Assembly (NCBI RefSeq): GCF_002879535.1
Contig: NZ_PNOT02000040.1
Coordinates: forward strand, 1-55,778
Origin: Mesorhizobium intechi
GTDB taxonomy: Bacteria; Pseudomonadota; Alphaproteobacteria; Rhizobiales; Rhizobiaceae
Length of the DNA: 55,778 bases
Direction of reading: 5' to 3'
The translations under genes were made by a program, and so were the position numbers. A model generated the notes under the pieces. It was not told the origin of the DNA. It worked only from the letters and a program-made list of their open reading frames with translations, and did no database searches. The first letter of the stretch is position 1, and each line of letters opens with the position of its first letter. Positions 42,909 through 52,057 of this stretch are shown one piece after another.

Positions 42909-45900
42909 ACCATTCCAGCAGAATACGGTCGAGGCCGCGTTGCGCGCGCTCACGAGCGATATCGGGAGCCGTCGGTTCCTGATTGCGGACGAGGTTGGCC
43001 TGGGCAAGACCATATCGTCGAAGTCGGTCGCGCAGCGCCTCAAAGCACTGCGTGATGGCCCGCTCAACGTTGTCTATCTTTGCCCGAACCTCGACATCGC
43101 TTCGCAAAATCTCACCAAGCTCACTACGCTCGATGTCAGTTGGGAAAGTCCCCCTGATCGGCTTTCGCTTGCGGCAGCGATGACCGGCACCGAACCGGTG
43201 AGCGAGTTCCGTCTCTTCTCCTATACGCCCGACACCAGTCTTCCGGGATGGAAAGCCGTGCAACGCGGTGGCAAGGTCGAAGAACGCCAGCTCATAGCGT
43301 CACTCCTTGGTCGTGTCGCGCCAAAATTCTGGCGGCGCCTGAGCTTGCTGGATGAACGAAATGCCCAAGAGGGCCATCATCAGCATTTCGGCTGGAAGCC
43401 CAAGGCGCCCAGGCACCTCCCTGCCCCGTTTCGCGCTGCTCTGGTAACCATCATGGGCCTCGATGGCGTCGATCTCGACGCTGAGCTCCGCGCCTGGCTG
43501 GACGCGAGGGCAAACGACATTGCGGAGTTCATTCTGCGCGCCCGCGCGGCGCTCGCGCTGGTCGCGCTGACGAATCCCGTTACGCGACCGCATTTACTCA
43601 TTCTCGATGAGTTTCACCGCTACGCGGATCTCATTCTGCCCAATGACGATATCACGCTGGCTGGTTTCAAGGCGGAACGGCAGGAGGTCCAGCGCCTTCT
43701 GATCCGGACTTTGCTGGGCGGAGACAATGCACTCCAGCGCCCTGCCCTGTTGCTGATGTCGGCGACGCCCTATCGACTGTTGCGGGTCGACGGCACCGAG
43801 GTCGAGGCGAGCCGATATCGTAGCTTCATCAAGCTGGTGCGGTTTCTATTCGGGGACGAAGCCAAGGCGGCGGCAGACGTGGCGGCCGAGCGGATCGCCA
43901 AGCACCATCGTTCGCTTCAGGCCAAGGGGGAACGCAAGGCCGCGCTCGCTGCTGTCAAATCCGCCAAGCTCGACGTCGAGGTCTCGCTTCGGCCGGTTAT
44001 CGCCCGCACCGAACGTGCAACGACGATAACCGGCGAACTGTTCGATCGCCGTTCGCACAACACGGTTGTCGAGCCGAACGATCTTCGCGTTTTCCGACAT
44101 TTCGCGCAGGCTGTCTCGAAGACGATGCCCGAGATGAGTGGTTGGGTGACAACGCTTTGGTCCTCTGTTCCGTATCCGGCCGAGACGCTGTTCGACTACA
44201 AGGTGAGCAAGGTCTTCACCGACCTGCCCAAGATCACCAGCGCGCTCCCGATCGCGCAGACGGCGCACCCCCAGATCCGCGCGCTCGTGGTCGCCGATGT
44301 CTCAGGTGATCGGGTCAAGCCACCGCCGGTCGATCTCGCCCTACTCGGTTTGCCGTGGGCCGTTCCGACCGCCCCCTGGTGGAAACTTGGCGGACCGTGG
44401 GCGGAGCTGTTCGCGCGCGAAAAGCCCGTCGGAAAGGCCCTGTTGTTCAGCCGCTACATCGCCACTCCGCTTGCCGTCAGCGCTATGCTCAGCCTCGATG
44501 TGCAGCGCAGGCAGAAGGCCGCCAAGACCATTCAACCCTATCTCCGGTACGAACCGAAGACCCCATGGCCACTGATAGCTTCTTTCATACCCTGGCCCAA
44601 TCTCGCCGAAGCAATCGAGCCTGCGCGGGGCGCTAGCCGCGTGGTGGCGGACGTAGGCGAACTGGCAAGAAAGGCGCTCGCTGGGTGGCTCGATAAGCGG
44701 GGGTTTACAATAGCCAAGCGGGAAGAGACCGATCGTAAACCCTGGGCGCTGGCTTTCGACATCGAGATGGCGCTCGATCGACGAGGCGCTATCGTCGAGG
44801 CACTGCGGCACGTGACCGGTCTGCAGACCCGTACCCGGAAATCTTGGCTGAAGCACAATCGTGAGCAACATAAAGGCACGATCTCGAAGACTGAAGTGAA
44901 ACTCCTTGCCACTTGGTTGTTGTCCGCGCCGGGCATGGCGATCGGAAGAAACCTGCTTCGCCATCAACCCGATCTGCTGCCTGAAGACGACGGGTTGGCG
45001 CACGCTTTCAAATTCTGCTGGCACGATCTGCGGCCCTATCTTGGCCAGCGCATCTTCGGGCCAGCGATCCTGCCGCGGCGTAAGCCCAGAAAGCGGGTTT
45101 CCTATCCCGACGCCCTGCGACGCGCCATCCTGATCGGCGGGTTCGAGGCAGTGGTCGACGAGCATCTCGCGGTGATGCGCCTGATCGGCGACGCCACGCC
45201 GCTCGAACATCTGCGCCAAGCTTTTTTCGGCCGCGCGGGACGGGTGCGCATGCGCAAGGACAAGGTGGGCAAGCCCGAGCGCGTCAGCGTCCATGCAGTG
45301 GTCCCCTATGCCGGAGCTGAACGCACCAAGACGAAAACGGCAAAAGACAAGAAGCTGCGTTCCGACAGCTTGCGGCGCGCCTTCAACTCGCCGTTCTGGC
45401 CACATGTTCTCGCGACGACCTCAGTTGGCCAGGAAGGCCTCGATTTCCATGTCTGGTGCGATCGCATCGTGCATTGGGATCTCCCGCGCGATCCGGTCGA
45501 CTTCGAGCAGCGCGAAGGCCGGATCGCCAGATATGCGAGCCTATGCGTCCGGCGCTCTCTCGCCAATACCTATGCCGCAGCTGGCCTCGAGGCCGGAGCG
45601 AGGAAGAGCCCATTTTGGGCCATCTTCGAGGCGGCTCGTGACGGGAAGAAGGAGGGCATGGGCCTAGAGCGCTGGTGGTCGCCGCCTGCGCATAAGCCGA
45701 TCAGCATCACTTTCGACGTGCGCTTCAGCCAGAACGCGGTGCGGCTTAGAGATCTGCAGGAGGATCTGACCCGCTACCGGCTGGCACTGGGCCAGCCAGA
45801 GCCAGGGCTGTTCGAGGACATGATCAAGCATTTCGAATTGAAGCCAGGCGAAGCGCGCGCGCTGGCGCTCGACCTTTCGGCGCCGAACACGGAGGCAAAG

Positions 45901-45930
45901 GCGGGTGGAGTGGAGCATCCGACGCCTTGA
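42898..45930 (+). CDS. SF2/SNF2-like helicase, third gene of the defence-like operon
   Basis: A 1010-residue protein from ATG 42898, overlapping the previous gene. Motifs in order: FLIADEVGLGKTISSKS (31-44, Walker A), VVYLCPNLDIASQN (motif Ia), LLILDEFHRYADL (about 231-243, DExH type), LLMSATPYRLL (about 283-293, motif III), KALLFSRYIATPLA (motif IV), and SVGQEGLDFHVWCDRIVHWD with FEQREGRIARY (about 842-880, motifs V and VI). A long helical insert separates the two RecA lobes. Such helicases are ATP-driven DNA translocases. The tight operon DUF6361-PLD-helicase suggests one complex. It differs from DISARM, which carries a DUF1998 protein and methylase. Confidence 0.85.
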   Translation: MALEPFQQNTVEAALRALTSDIGSRRFLIADEVGLGKTISSKSVAQRLKALRDGPLNVVYLCPNLDIASQNLTKLTTLDVSWESPPDRLSLAAAMTGTEPVSEFRLFSYTPDTSLPGWKAVQRGGKVEERQLIASLLGRVAPKFWRRLSLLDERNAQEGHHQHFGWKPKAPRHLPAPFRAALVTIMGLDGVDLDAELRAWLDARANDIAEFILRARAALALVALTNPVTRPHLLILDEFHRYADLILPNDDITLAGFKAERQEVQRLLIRTLLGGDNALQRPALLLMSATPYRLLRVDGTEVEASRYRSFIKLVRFLFGDEAKAAADVAAERIAKHHRSLQAKGERKAALAAVKSAKLDVEVSLRPVIARTERATTITGELFDRRSHNTVVEPNDLRVFRHFAQAVSKTMPEMSGWVTTLWSSVPYPAETLFDYKVSKVFTDLPKITSALPIAQTAHPQIRALVVADVSGDRVKPPPVDLALLGLPWAVPTAPWWKLGGPWAELFAREKPVGKALLFSRYIATPLAVSAMLSLDVQRRQKAAKTIQPYLRYEPKTPWPLIASFIPWPNLAEAIEPARGASRVVADVGELARKALAGWLDKRGFTIAKREETDRKPWALAFDIEMALDRRGAIVEALRHVTGLQTRTRKSWLKHNREQHKGTISKTEVKLLATWLLSAPGMAIGRNLLRHQPDLLPEDDGLAHAFKFCWHDLRPYLGQRIFGPAILPRRKPRKRVSYPDALRRAILIGGFEAVVDEHLAVMRLIGDATPLEHLRQAFFGRAGRVRMRKDKVGKPERVSVHAVVPYAGAERTKTKTAKDKKLRSDSLRRAFNSPFWPHVLATTSVGQEGLDFHVWCDRIVHWDLPRDPVDFEQREGRIARYASLCVRRSLANTYAAAGLEAGARKSPFWAIFEAARDGKKEGMGLERWWSPPAHKPISITFDVRFSQNAVRLRDLQEDLTRYRLALGQPEPGLFEDMIKHFELKPGEARALALDLSAPNTEAKAGGVEHPTP

Positions 45931-45932
45931 CG

Positions 45933-46470
45933 TTACCGCGAGACGTCATCGCAATCAGGAAAGACAAGCTTCTCCGCGTCATAGCAGCGAAAGCATCGGT
46001 AAGCATCCAGTTCCTGGGAAGTCACCCCAAGCGCCTGCCCCTTCTCACGATGCGATCTGGCGAAATGGACGCTTGGATTCCATATTCTTCGACTCAAGGA
46101 TGGAGGTCGACATCGTTCATGATCTTTCTGGCGAAGCGCTTCGAAGTAAGCCAGGATGGCATCCTGGCCGATGTTTCTGGTTGTCGAAGGGCGGAATGAC
46201 GAGCGCTCCGGCAAACCCATGATCACGGGCCGCCGAAGTCAGTTGACAGGTGTCGCACGGCGCTTTGGCGCCCGTTCCGACCATGAACCGCTCGATAGGT
46301 AGGCCGGCGTTTGCCGCAGTTTCTGTAATGCCAACAAGCTTCCTTGTCGAAAAGGAAAGCAGCCTCCCATGTCGTGCCAAGCAAGTTAATACCGTCACGG
46401 GCCCCAGGAGCCATTGGCAATGCTCTATCAGCCCGTCATGGTCAATCGCCGTGGGTCACTTTCTCCGGGG
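45933..46470 (-). pseudogene. Decayed dihydrodipicolinate synthase (DapA) family gene
   Basis: Three minus-strand frames, read in order, give a DapA-family protein: AIDHDGLIEHCQWLLG, then GINLLGTTWEAAFLFDKEA, then ETAANAGLPIERFMVGTG with TSAARDHGFAGALVIPPF, then NIGQDAILAYFEALRQK. At least three frameshifts are needed, the conserved GTTGE is GTTWE, and the C-terminal Lys-bearing strand is not found. It is dead. Its place directly downstream of the GabD-type gene suggests that the catabolic operon once had an aldolase or synthase of this family. Confidence 0.7.
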
Positions 46471-46475
46471 GAGGC

Positions 46476-47951
46476 TTACGCGACGCTCAGGCAGACGTAC
46501 TTGATGTTGACGTAGTCGTCGGCTCCGTATTTCGAGCCCTCACGCCCCATACCTGATTGCTTGATGCCGCCGAACGGCGCCATTTCCGTCGAGATGAGCC
46601 CGGTGTTCACGCCCACCATGCCGGTCTCCAGATCCTCGGCAACGCGGAAGATCCGAGCGAGGTCCCGGGAAAAGAAATATCCGGCGAGGCCGAACTCGGT
46701 ATCATTAGCCATCTGAATAACCTCTTCCTCGGTGTCGAAGGAAAATAGCGGTGCAAGAGGACCAAAGGTTTCTTCGCGAGCAAGCTTCATCTCCGACGTG
46801 ACACCGACCAGGACAGTCGGCGAGAAGAACTGCTCACCCGGTTCGCCGGATTTGCCGCCAACAGTCACGCACGCGCCAAGCGAGAGGGCATTTTCGAGGT
46901 GCTCCTTGACCTTCTTCACCGCGTTGCCGTCGATGAGCGGACCGATTTCGGTTCCCTTAGCAAAGCCGTTACCTACCTTCAGGCCACTGACCCGCCGGGA
47001 AAGTTTCTCAGAGAACTCCTTGTAGACACCGGACTGGACGTAGATGCGGTTGGCGCACACGCATGTCTGCCCGGCATTGCGAAACTTCGCGACAACCGCA
47101 CCTTCGACGGCAGCGTCGATATCGGCATCGTCGAACACGATGAACGGCGCATTGCCACCAAGTTCAAGGCTGAGCTTCTTAATCTGATCCGCACCCTGAC
47201 GCATCAGGATCCTGCCCACGTTCGTCGAACCGGTGAATGAAATCTTCCTGACCAACTCGCTTGTGCAGAACGTCGATCCGACCATGGCGGCATCTGTTGA
47301 CGTGACCACGTTGAGGACGCCCGATGGTAGGCCGGCGCGTTCGGCGAGCACGCCGAGTGCAAGAGCCGACAGCGGCGTCTGCGCAGCAGGCTTCGCAACG
47401 AGCGAGCAGCCAACGGCCAGCGCAGGCGCGAGCTTGCGCGCGAGCATTGCGCTCGGGAAATTCCATGGCGTAATGGCGCCGACAACACCGACCGGCCTCT
47501 TCACTACGAAGATATGCTTGTCCAACTGGTAACCCGGTATCACGTCGCCATCGATGCGCTTAGCTTGCTCGGCAAACCATTCGACGTAGGCTGCCCCATA
47601 AAGCACCTCGGTTTTAGCCTCCTGCAGAGGTTTGCCCATCTCCGCGGTAAGGATGATCGCCAGATCGTCTGCGCTCGCCACGATCAGGTCATAGAAGGTG
47701 CGAAGGCTCGATGCGCGATCTTTCGCTGTGAGCTTCGCCCAAGGCTTCTGCGCCCGATGGGCGGCGGTGATCGCCGAGTTGACCTCTTCCACCTCAAGAT
47801 CCGGAACGGCGGCTATCTTCTGACCGGTGGCGGGATCTATAACGTCGAACGTCGCTCCGTTTCGAGCCGTTATCCATTGTCCGGCGACAAAGGCCTTTTC
47901 CACCAACAGGGTAGGATCTTTCAACTTCGATGCGAAGTCAGATTTGATCAA
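46476..47951 (-). CDS. gabD: Succinate-semialdehyde dehydrogenase, NAD(P)-dependent (GabD type)
   Basis: TTG start at 47951 with GGAGG 5 bases upstream, 491 residues, the usual length. The nucleotide-binding VGAITPWNFPSAM (about 157-169), catalytic Glu in LELGGNAPFIVFDDAD and catalytic Cys in RNAGQTCVCANRIYV are present, as is EETFGPLAPLFSF near the end. The text matches succinate/glutarate semialdehyde dehydrogenases of the GabD group best. It would oxidise succinate semialdehyde made by the aminotransferase encoded upstream, feeding the TCA cycle. It is the last intact gene of the minus-strand set. Confidence 0.88.
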   Translation of the reverse strand: MIKSDFASKLKDPTLLVEKAFVAGQWITARNGATFDVIDPATGQKIAAVPDLEVEEVNSAITAAHRAQKPWAKLTAKDRASSLRTFYDLIVASADDLAIILTAEMGKPLQEAKTEVLYGAAYVEWFAEQAKRIDGDVIPGYQLDKHIFVVKRPVGVVGAITPWNFPSAMLARKLAPALAVGCSLVAKPAAQTPLSALALGVLAERAGLPSGVLNVVTSTDAAMVGSTFCTSELVRKISFTGSTNVGRILMRQGADQIKKLSLELGGNAPFIVFDDADIDAAVEGAVVAKFRNAGQTCVCANRIYVQSGVYKEFSEKLSRRVSGLKVGNGFAKGTEIGPLIDGNAVKKVKEHLENALSLGACVTVGGKSGEPGEQFFSPTVLVGVTSEMKLAREETFGPLAPLFSFDTEEEVIQMANDTEFGLAGYFFSRDLARIFRVAEDLETGMVGVNTGLISTEMAPFGGIKQSGMGREGSKYGADDYVNIKYVCLSVA

Positions 47952-48063
47952 GGTTTCCTCCCTCCCGGAATAGGAAAGTCAATGCGTCGGGCCTACAGGC
48001 GCGTTCGATCTCGCCGCTCTCTCGCCGAGCGCCGCGTCGTTGAAGGTCAGCCGGTATCCTGAA

Positions 48064-48441
48064 TCACAAATCGAAGTGCCAGACCTTCGAAACGATTTGC
48101 CACTTGCCGTCGAGCTGCACGAAGGTGAGATCGTCGACAAACCTTTTGGGCAAGTAGACGTCCTTGACCCGAACATGTGCCGTCGTTGGGCTGCCCACGA
48201 ACACCGAAAGTATTTCATCCTGGCGGTGGTCGCCCTTCTCTTGTGGAGATGGGCGGCTGGCGACCATGTCCATGTATGCATCGACAGTCAGATGGACGAG
48301 TTTTCCCTCAGTCGCAGAGTAAAGATGCGCCTGAGGATGGAAGACCGAGCGAAACCCTTCAACGTCTCCAAAAAACAGCGCGTCCAGATACACCTGAGCT
48401 GCCTGGCGAACCGCTTTCGTGACCGCGTTTGTGGCGTCCAT
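48064..48441 (-). CDS. NTF2-like protein (putative lumazine-binding type)
   Basis: ATG 48441 (GAGGAGA upstream) gives 125 residues. The pattern AAQVYLDALFFGDVEGFRSV, FHPQAHLYS, DAYMDMVASRPSP and a terminal DGKWQIVSKVWHFDL is that of the NTF2-like fold used by putative lumazine-binding proteins and small isomerases. A function cannot be read: it may bind a small ligand or act as a hydrolase. It lies between the aminotransferase and gabD genes, on the same strand, 26 bases after the former, so it belongs to the same operon. Confidence 0.75.
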   Translation of the reverse strand: MDATNAVTKAVRQAAQVYLDALFFGDVEGFRSVFHPQAHLYSATEGKLVHLTVDAYMDMVASRPSPQEKGDHRQDEILSVFVGSPTTAHVRVKDVYLPKRFVDDLTFVQLDGKWQIVSKVWHFDL

Positions 48442-48466
48442 AGTCCTGTTCTCCTCTACGCGGCGC

Positions 48467-49774
48467 CTACGCGGCGCCACGCTCGAACTCGGCATCGGCG
48501 AGCTCCAGGCCATGATCGAGAGCGGAGACGAGCGTATCCAGTTCGTCGTCCGAAATGATGAACGAAGGCGCGAGGAACAGCGACGTCTGTTCGCCGCTGG
48601 TGCCGATCACGGCCCCAGCCTCGATGGCACGAGCCGCGACGCGCGATGCAATCGGCGCCTCGGCCGTGTCTGCATACCAACGGCGCCAGTCAGGACCGTG
48701 CAACTCGATCGTCCAGTGCAGACCAAAGCCGTCGACGCGGGCGACGCTCGGGTGCTTGCGAGCGATCTCGACAAGCCGTTGCTGCATTCGAGTCTCAAGC
48801 TCTTTGACGCGGCGGATAATGTGCCCGTCCGCCATCACGGAAAGGTAAGCCCTTATGGCCGAGACCGCGCTTGGGTGCGCGCGGAAGGTGCTGTAGGTCT
48901 GCCAGCTCTTGTCCTTCATCTGGTCAACAATGTCCTTCGACATCACGACGGCGCCGGCTGGGGCGGATCCGCCTGCCAGGCACTTCCCGAGGGTCACGAT
49001 GTCTGGACGGGTTTCGCCGCCTTGGAACGCGAACCAGCGACCACTGCGACCCAGGCCCGTCACGACCTCATCGGCGATCCACAACGACCCTGCCTTGCGG
49101 GCGGCATTGGCAACGTAATCCTGATATGCGGAATCGTAATAGATGCCGCCTTGGGTGTAGTCGATGATCGTTGCCGCGACCGAAGACAGTAGCTCTTCCG
49201 ACCCTGCCATTCGCTCGGCTAGGGGCCGATTGTCGGAAACGCCGCCATACTTCGCATTGACAGGGGCTGGGAGGATCCGGACCGAAGCTTGCGATGGAAC
49301 TGGCTTGCTGCCACCACCTTGAAGGGCAAGGCCGCCATGCCAGTGCGGCTGCACTGTCATCTGGCGAGCGAGGCCAGCCATACCGTGATAGGCGCGTTCG
49401 CGTGTGGCCAGTTCTCTGCGCCCGGTTAGAGCCTGGCAGAATGTCAGCGCCAGGTCGTTGGCCTCGCTGCCACTGAGGAAAAAACGGACGGCCCCAACCC
49501 AACTTTTCTCTTCGCCGAAGGCGATATCAATCAGGTCCTCGGCAGCGGCCTCACGTTCAGCCCAGAACCAACCTTCGTTGATGACGGGGTTCGAAGCCGC
49601 CTTCTTCATTGCCTCCACCATAACGGGATGCTTGTGGCCGAGCGGACCGCCTGTATTGCTTCCATCAATCAGCCGGCGACCGTCCGCAAGAACGAAGTAG
49701 ACACCTTCCCCGTCGATCACTTTGATGAGCGGATCCTTGCCCGCATTGAGTCCAGTTTGCAGAAGTCTGCTCAT
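48467..49774 (-). CDS. Class III PLP aminotransferase (GABA/omega-amino acid type)
   Basis: A 435-residue protein with AAGGAGG before the ATG. Class III features: SGSEANDLALTFCQ (phosphate-binding region), RAYHGMAGL, SLWIADEVVTGLGRSG (Asp of the cofactor site) and VTLGKCLAGGSAPAGAVV with the Schiff-base Lys. With a GbuA-type ureohydrolase and GabD nearby, the best guess is amino transfer from 4-aminobutyrate (or another omega-amino acid) to pyruvate or 2-oxoglutarate, giving succinate semialdehyde. Sequence alone does not separate GABA, beta-alanine or taurine aminotransferases. Confidence 0.82.
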   Translation of the reverse strand: MSRLLQTGLNAGKDPLIKVIDGEGVYFVLADGRRLIDGSNTGGPLGHKHPVMVEAMKKAASNPVINEGWFWAEREAAAEDLIDIAFGEEKSWVGAVRFFLSGSEANDLALTFCQALTGRRELATRERAYHGMAGLARQMTVQPHWHGGLALQGGGSKPVPSQASVRILPAPVNAKYGGVSDNRPLAERMAGSEELLSSVAATIIDYTQGGIYYDSAYQDYVANAARKAGSLWIADEVVTGLGRSGRWFAFQGGETRPDIVTLGKCLAGGSAPAGAVVMSKDIVDQMKDKSWQTYSTFRAHPSAVSAIRAYLSVMADGHIIRRVKELETRMQQRLVEIARKHPSVARVDGFGLHWTIELHGPDWRRWYADTAEAPIASRVAARAIEAGAVIGTSGEQTSLFLAPSFIISDDELDTLVSALDHGLELADAEFERGAA

Positions 49775-49834
49775 GCGAGCCTCCTTAGATCTAAGCGTTT
49801 GATGGCTTTTGCGGTATGTGGGCGCGATGCGCGA

Positions 49835-50587
49835 CTAGTGGATGTGTTCGTACACTTGCCGGAGGAATTCCTTCGTACGTGGATGCTTCGGCCTGGCAAA
49901 GAATGACGCCGGCGCGTCTTCTTCCACGATCACCCCGCCATCCATGAAGATCACTCGATCAGCCACTGTCCTTGCAAACCCCATCTCGTGAGTGACGACG
50001 ATCATCGTCATGCCTTCCCGAGCCAGATCGGTCATGACGTCGAGGACTTCCTTGACCATCTCGGGGTCCAGGGCGGAGGTAGGCTCGTCAAACAGCATCA
50101 CCTTTGGTTGCATACAAAGGGCACGCGCGATTGCGACACGCTGCTGCTGTCCGCCTGACAACTGTCCCGGATACGCATCAGCCTTGTCTGCGATCTTCAC
50201 ACGCTCCAAGAGGCGCAAGGCCCGAGCCCGTGTCTCCTCACGAGACAGTTTCCTCACAATTCTCGGCGCCAGCATCAGGTTCTGCAGAACCGTCAGGTGT
50301 GGAAACAGATTAAATTGTTGGAAGACCATTCCGACCTCTCCGTTGAGATCGGCAATGTTTTCACAGTTGGGGTGCAACTCGTGGCCATTTACCAGAATCT
50401 GCCCGCTGGTCCGCGTTTCCAAACCGTTGATACACCTGATCAGAGTGCTTTTTCCCGATCCCGAGGGGCCGCATAGCACCACCCGCTCGCCAGCAGTAAC
50501 GGCGAGGCTTATGCTCTTGAGTACCTGCAGCGACCCATAGGATTTATGGATCCTGTCAAGGCTGATCATTGGTGAGCCTGAGGTCAT
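49835..50587 (-). CDS. Polar amino-acid ABC transporter ATP-binding protein
   Basis: A 250-residue ATPase of the GlnQ/HisP group: [20 protein letters not shown] (Walker A), [16 protein letters not shown] (Q-loop), [15 protein letters not shown] (signature), [14 protein letters not shown] (Walker B) and [14 protein letters not shown] (H-loop). The start may be ATG 50587 or, six codons in, the Met before ISLDRIHKS. It should drive uptake with the binding protein encoded at 54810-55589. No permease gene is found between them, so the permeases must lie elsewhere, probably past the window end. Confidence 0.88.
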   Translation of the reverse strand: MTSGSPMISLDRIHKSYGSLQVLKSISLAVTAGERVVLCGPSGSGKSTLIRCINGLETRTSGQILVNGHELHPNCENIADLNGEVGMVFQQFNLFPHLTVLQNLMLAPRIVRKLSREETRARALRLLERVKIADKADAYPGQLSGGQQQRVAIARALCMQPKVMLFDEPTSALDPEMVKEVLDVMTDLAREGMTMIVVTHEMGFARTVADRVIFMDGGVIVEEDAPASFFARPKHPRTKEFLRQVYEHIH

Positions 50588-50608
50588 TTTCTATCTCGGT
50601 CAGGTAGT

Positions 50609-50800
50609 TCAGGTTGCGCGCTGCAAGCGGAGTTCGCCGGCACCGTCGAGTGCCAGAACGTCCACGACACGAGGGCTGACAGGCGCGATGAACCGGCCTG
50701 TCGAAAATCCTCCCAGAGGAAACGGAAACGCTGTTCGCCGACGGAGGCGCGGGGCAGCGACCGCCGGCGCGAGATGGATATTGATCACAACGGTTCGCAT
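50609..50800 (-). CDS. Small hypothetical protein upstream of the ABC ATPase
   Basis: ATG 50800 with GGGAG 7-8 bases upstream gives 63 residues (MRTVVINIHLAPAVAAP at the start, VVDVLALDGAGELRLQRAT at the end), ending 21 bases before the ATPase gene. The spacing and ribosome binding site suit an operon member. Another frame over the end of the same region also looks protein-like ([16 protein letters not shown]), so it could instead be a remnant of a deleted gene, possibly a permease. Not recognised. Confidence 0.35.
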   Translation of the reverse strand: MRTVVINIHLAPAVAAPRLRRRTAFPFPLGGFSTGRFIAPVSPRVVDVLALDGAGELRLQRAT

Positions 50801-50913
50801 CGCAGCTCCCATCTTCGCCACAGCGGCGCATAGACGGGAGCAGCTAGCGGTCGTGAGACGCTTTCGTCTATTCGATCTTTTAGCACCTTACATCGAAAAA
50901 TCGAATATAAGCG

Positions 50914-51867
50914 CTAGCGCCTTTTTCGGTCGATACCGCCTTCAAGGGGCTGTATCGACTGCGAATGCTGCGCTGATTTCCGAATTTTAAATTCTCGAAC
51001 TCTGTTGACGAAATTTCTGACGAGAAGGTTTTCTTCGGCGTTGGTTTTGTGAAGAAGGTAGAAAGGCGAATAATAGTCGGTGCCGTCTGTAGTTCTCACC
51101 CTCGTAAGCGAAGGCAGGATGTCAGCGTAGTGCACGGGCAGATAGCCGATGAAGCGGCCTGATTGTATCAGAAGCGCTTGCGACTCTATCTCCTCTACGA
51201 CTGCACCGGGGTTGAGGTGCCCAACTCGCTCGAGATCGTATCGGTGCAGATAGCGGCGCGCGACAAAAGCATAGCGTTTCAACTCGGCGGTCTCAACGAG
51301 TTCCTGGCTTGCCAGTGGATGGTCGTTTGCGCAGAAGATCGCGTGCTGCTCACTGAAGAGAGGTATATAGACGACGCCGACGGTTTTTCGGGTAAAGGCG
51401 CCGGCGATCGTAACGTCTCGCGCCCCTTCGATGACTAACCGCTCCATATTGCCAGGCGAGTCCATGAAGATCTCGATCACGGTCTTCTTGGCGCGGTCGT
51501 TGAACTCACCGAGAATTGCCGACAAGTCCCAAGCCCGGTTGGTAATCATCGCGTCCGCTATGCCTAGCCGCAATACACCCTTGAGTTCACCCGAGATCGA
51601 GGCAGCGGTATTCTGAAACCGGTCGGCGGCTGAGAACAGGTCCCCACACGCGTCGTAGGTCTGCTGCCCGGCCTTTGTGAGCGCAAATCCTGATCGACCT
51701 CGGTAGCACACGCGAAACCCAAGCCTTTTCTCGAGATCCGCCAGTTGCGTGGAAAGCGTCGATTGAGACACGTTCAAAGTGAGCTGCGCCCCGACGAGGC
51801 CGCCCGCCTCGACGATCGCGCGAAATGTACGAAGTAACTTGAGATCAATGTCGTGAACGCGTCGCAT
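50914..51867 (-). CDS. LysR family transcriptional regulator
   Basis: A 317-residue regulator; GAGGAGGG lies 6 bases before the ATG. The HTH is at residues 8-65 (DLKLLRTFRAIVEAGGLVGA, SQSTLSTQLADLEKRLGF), followed by the substrate-binding domain (LRLGIADAMITNRAWDL, FIGYLPVHYADILPSLTRV). It is divergent from the ureohydrolase gene, the same layout as gbuR-gbuA in Pseudomonas aeruginosa. By analogy it would activate the cluster when 4-guanidinobutyrate or a related compound is present. Confidence 0.85.
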   Translation of the reverse strand: MRRVHDIDLKLLRTFRAIVEAGGLVGAQLTLNVSQSTLSTQLADLEKRLGFRVCYRGRSGFALTKAGQQTYDACGDLFSAADRFQNTAASISGELKGVLRLGIADAMITNRAWDLSAILGEFNDRAKKTVIEIFMDSPGNMERLVIEGARDVTIAGAFTRKTVGVVYIPLFSEQHAIFCANDHPLASQELVETAELKRYAFVARRYLHRYDLERVGHLNPGAVVEEIESQALLIQSGRFIGYLPVHYADILPSLTRVRTTDGTDYYSPFYLLHKTNAEENLLVRNFVNRVREFKIRKSAQHSQSIQPLEGGIDRKRR

Positions 51868-52057
51868 AACATTCCCTCCTCATCGGCAAATTCAAAATGT
51901 TACATCGGCAGGCCCGATACAACACGGGTTAATCGCTATTTTTCTGACGCAAGAAATTCGCCATGGATCGCCCGTTGATGGGCGACCCGATTTTGAGAGC
52001 TCTCGTGTTGCCCACCGCGCATATGCCGGCTGAAAAAGAGAATTTGGAGAAGCAACT
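51868..52057. promoter_or_regulatory. Divergent control region with candidate LysR site
   Basis: An inverted repeat ATCGG-N5-CCGAT (51904-51918) contains the T-N11-A pattern of LysR-type sites and lies about 40 bases from the LysR start. A second repeat TCGCCC-N6-GGGCGA (51968-51985) lies closer to the ureohydrolase gene and could be an activation site or a small hairpin. GGAGAA for the ureohydrolase is at 52045-52050. Function of both repeats is inferred from position. Confidence 0.45.

Noticed and set aside
44341..45405. Minus-strand frame of 354 codons opposite the helicase
   Set aside because: The helicase motifs on the plus strand are clear; the antisense text shows no domain.
39865..45930. 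Operon considered as DISARM
   Set aside because: Helicase and PLD are present, but there is no DUF1998 protein and no methylase, and the first gene is DUF6361-like.
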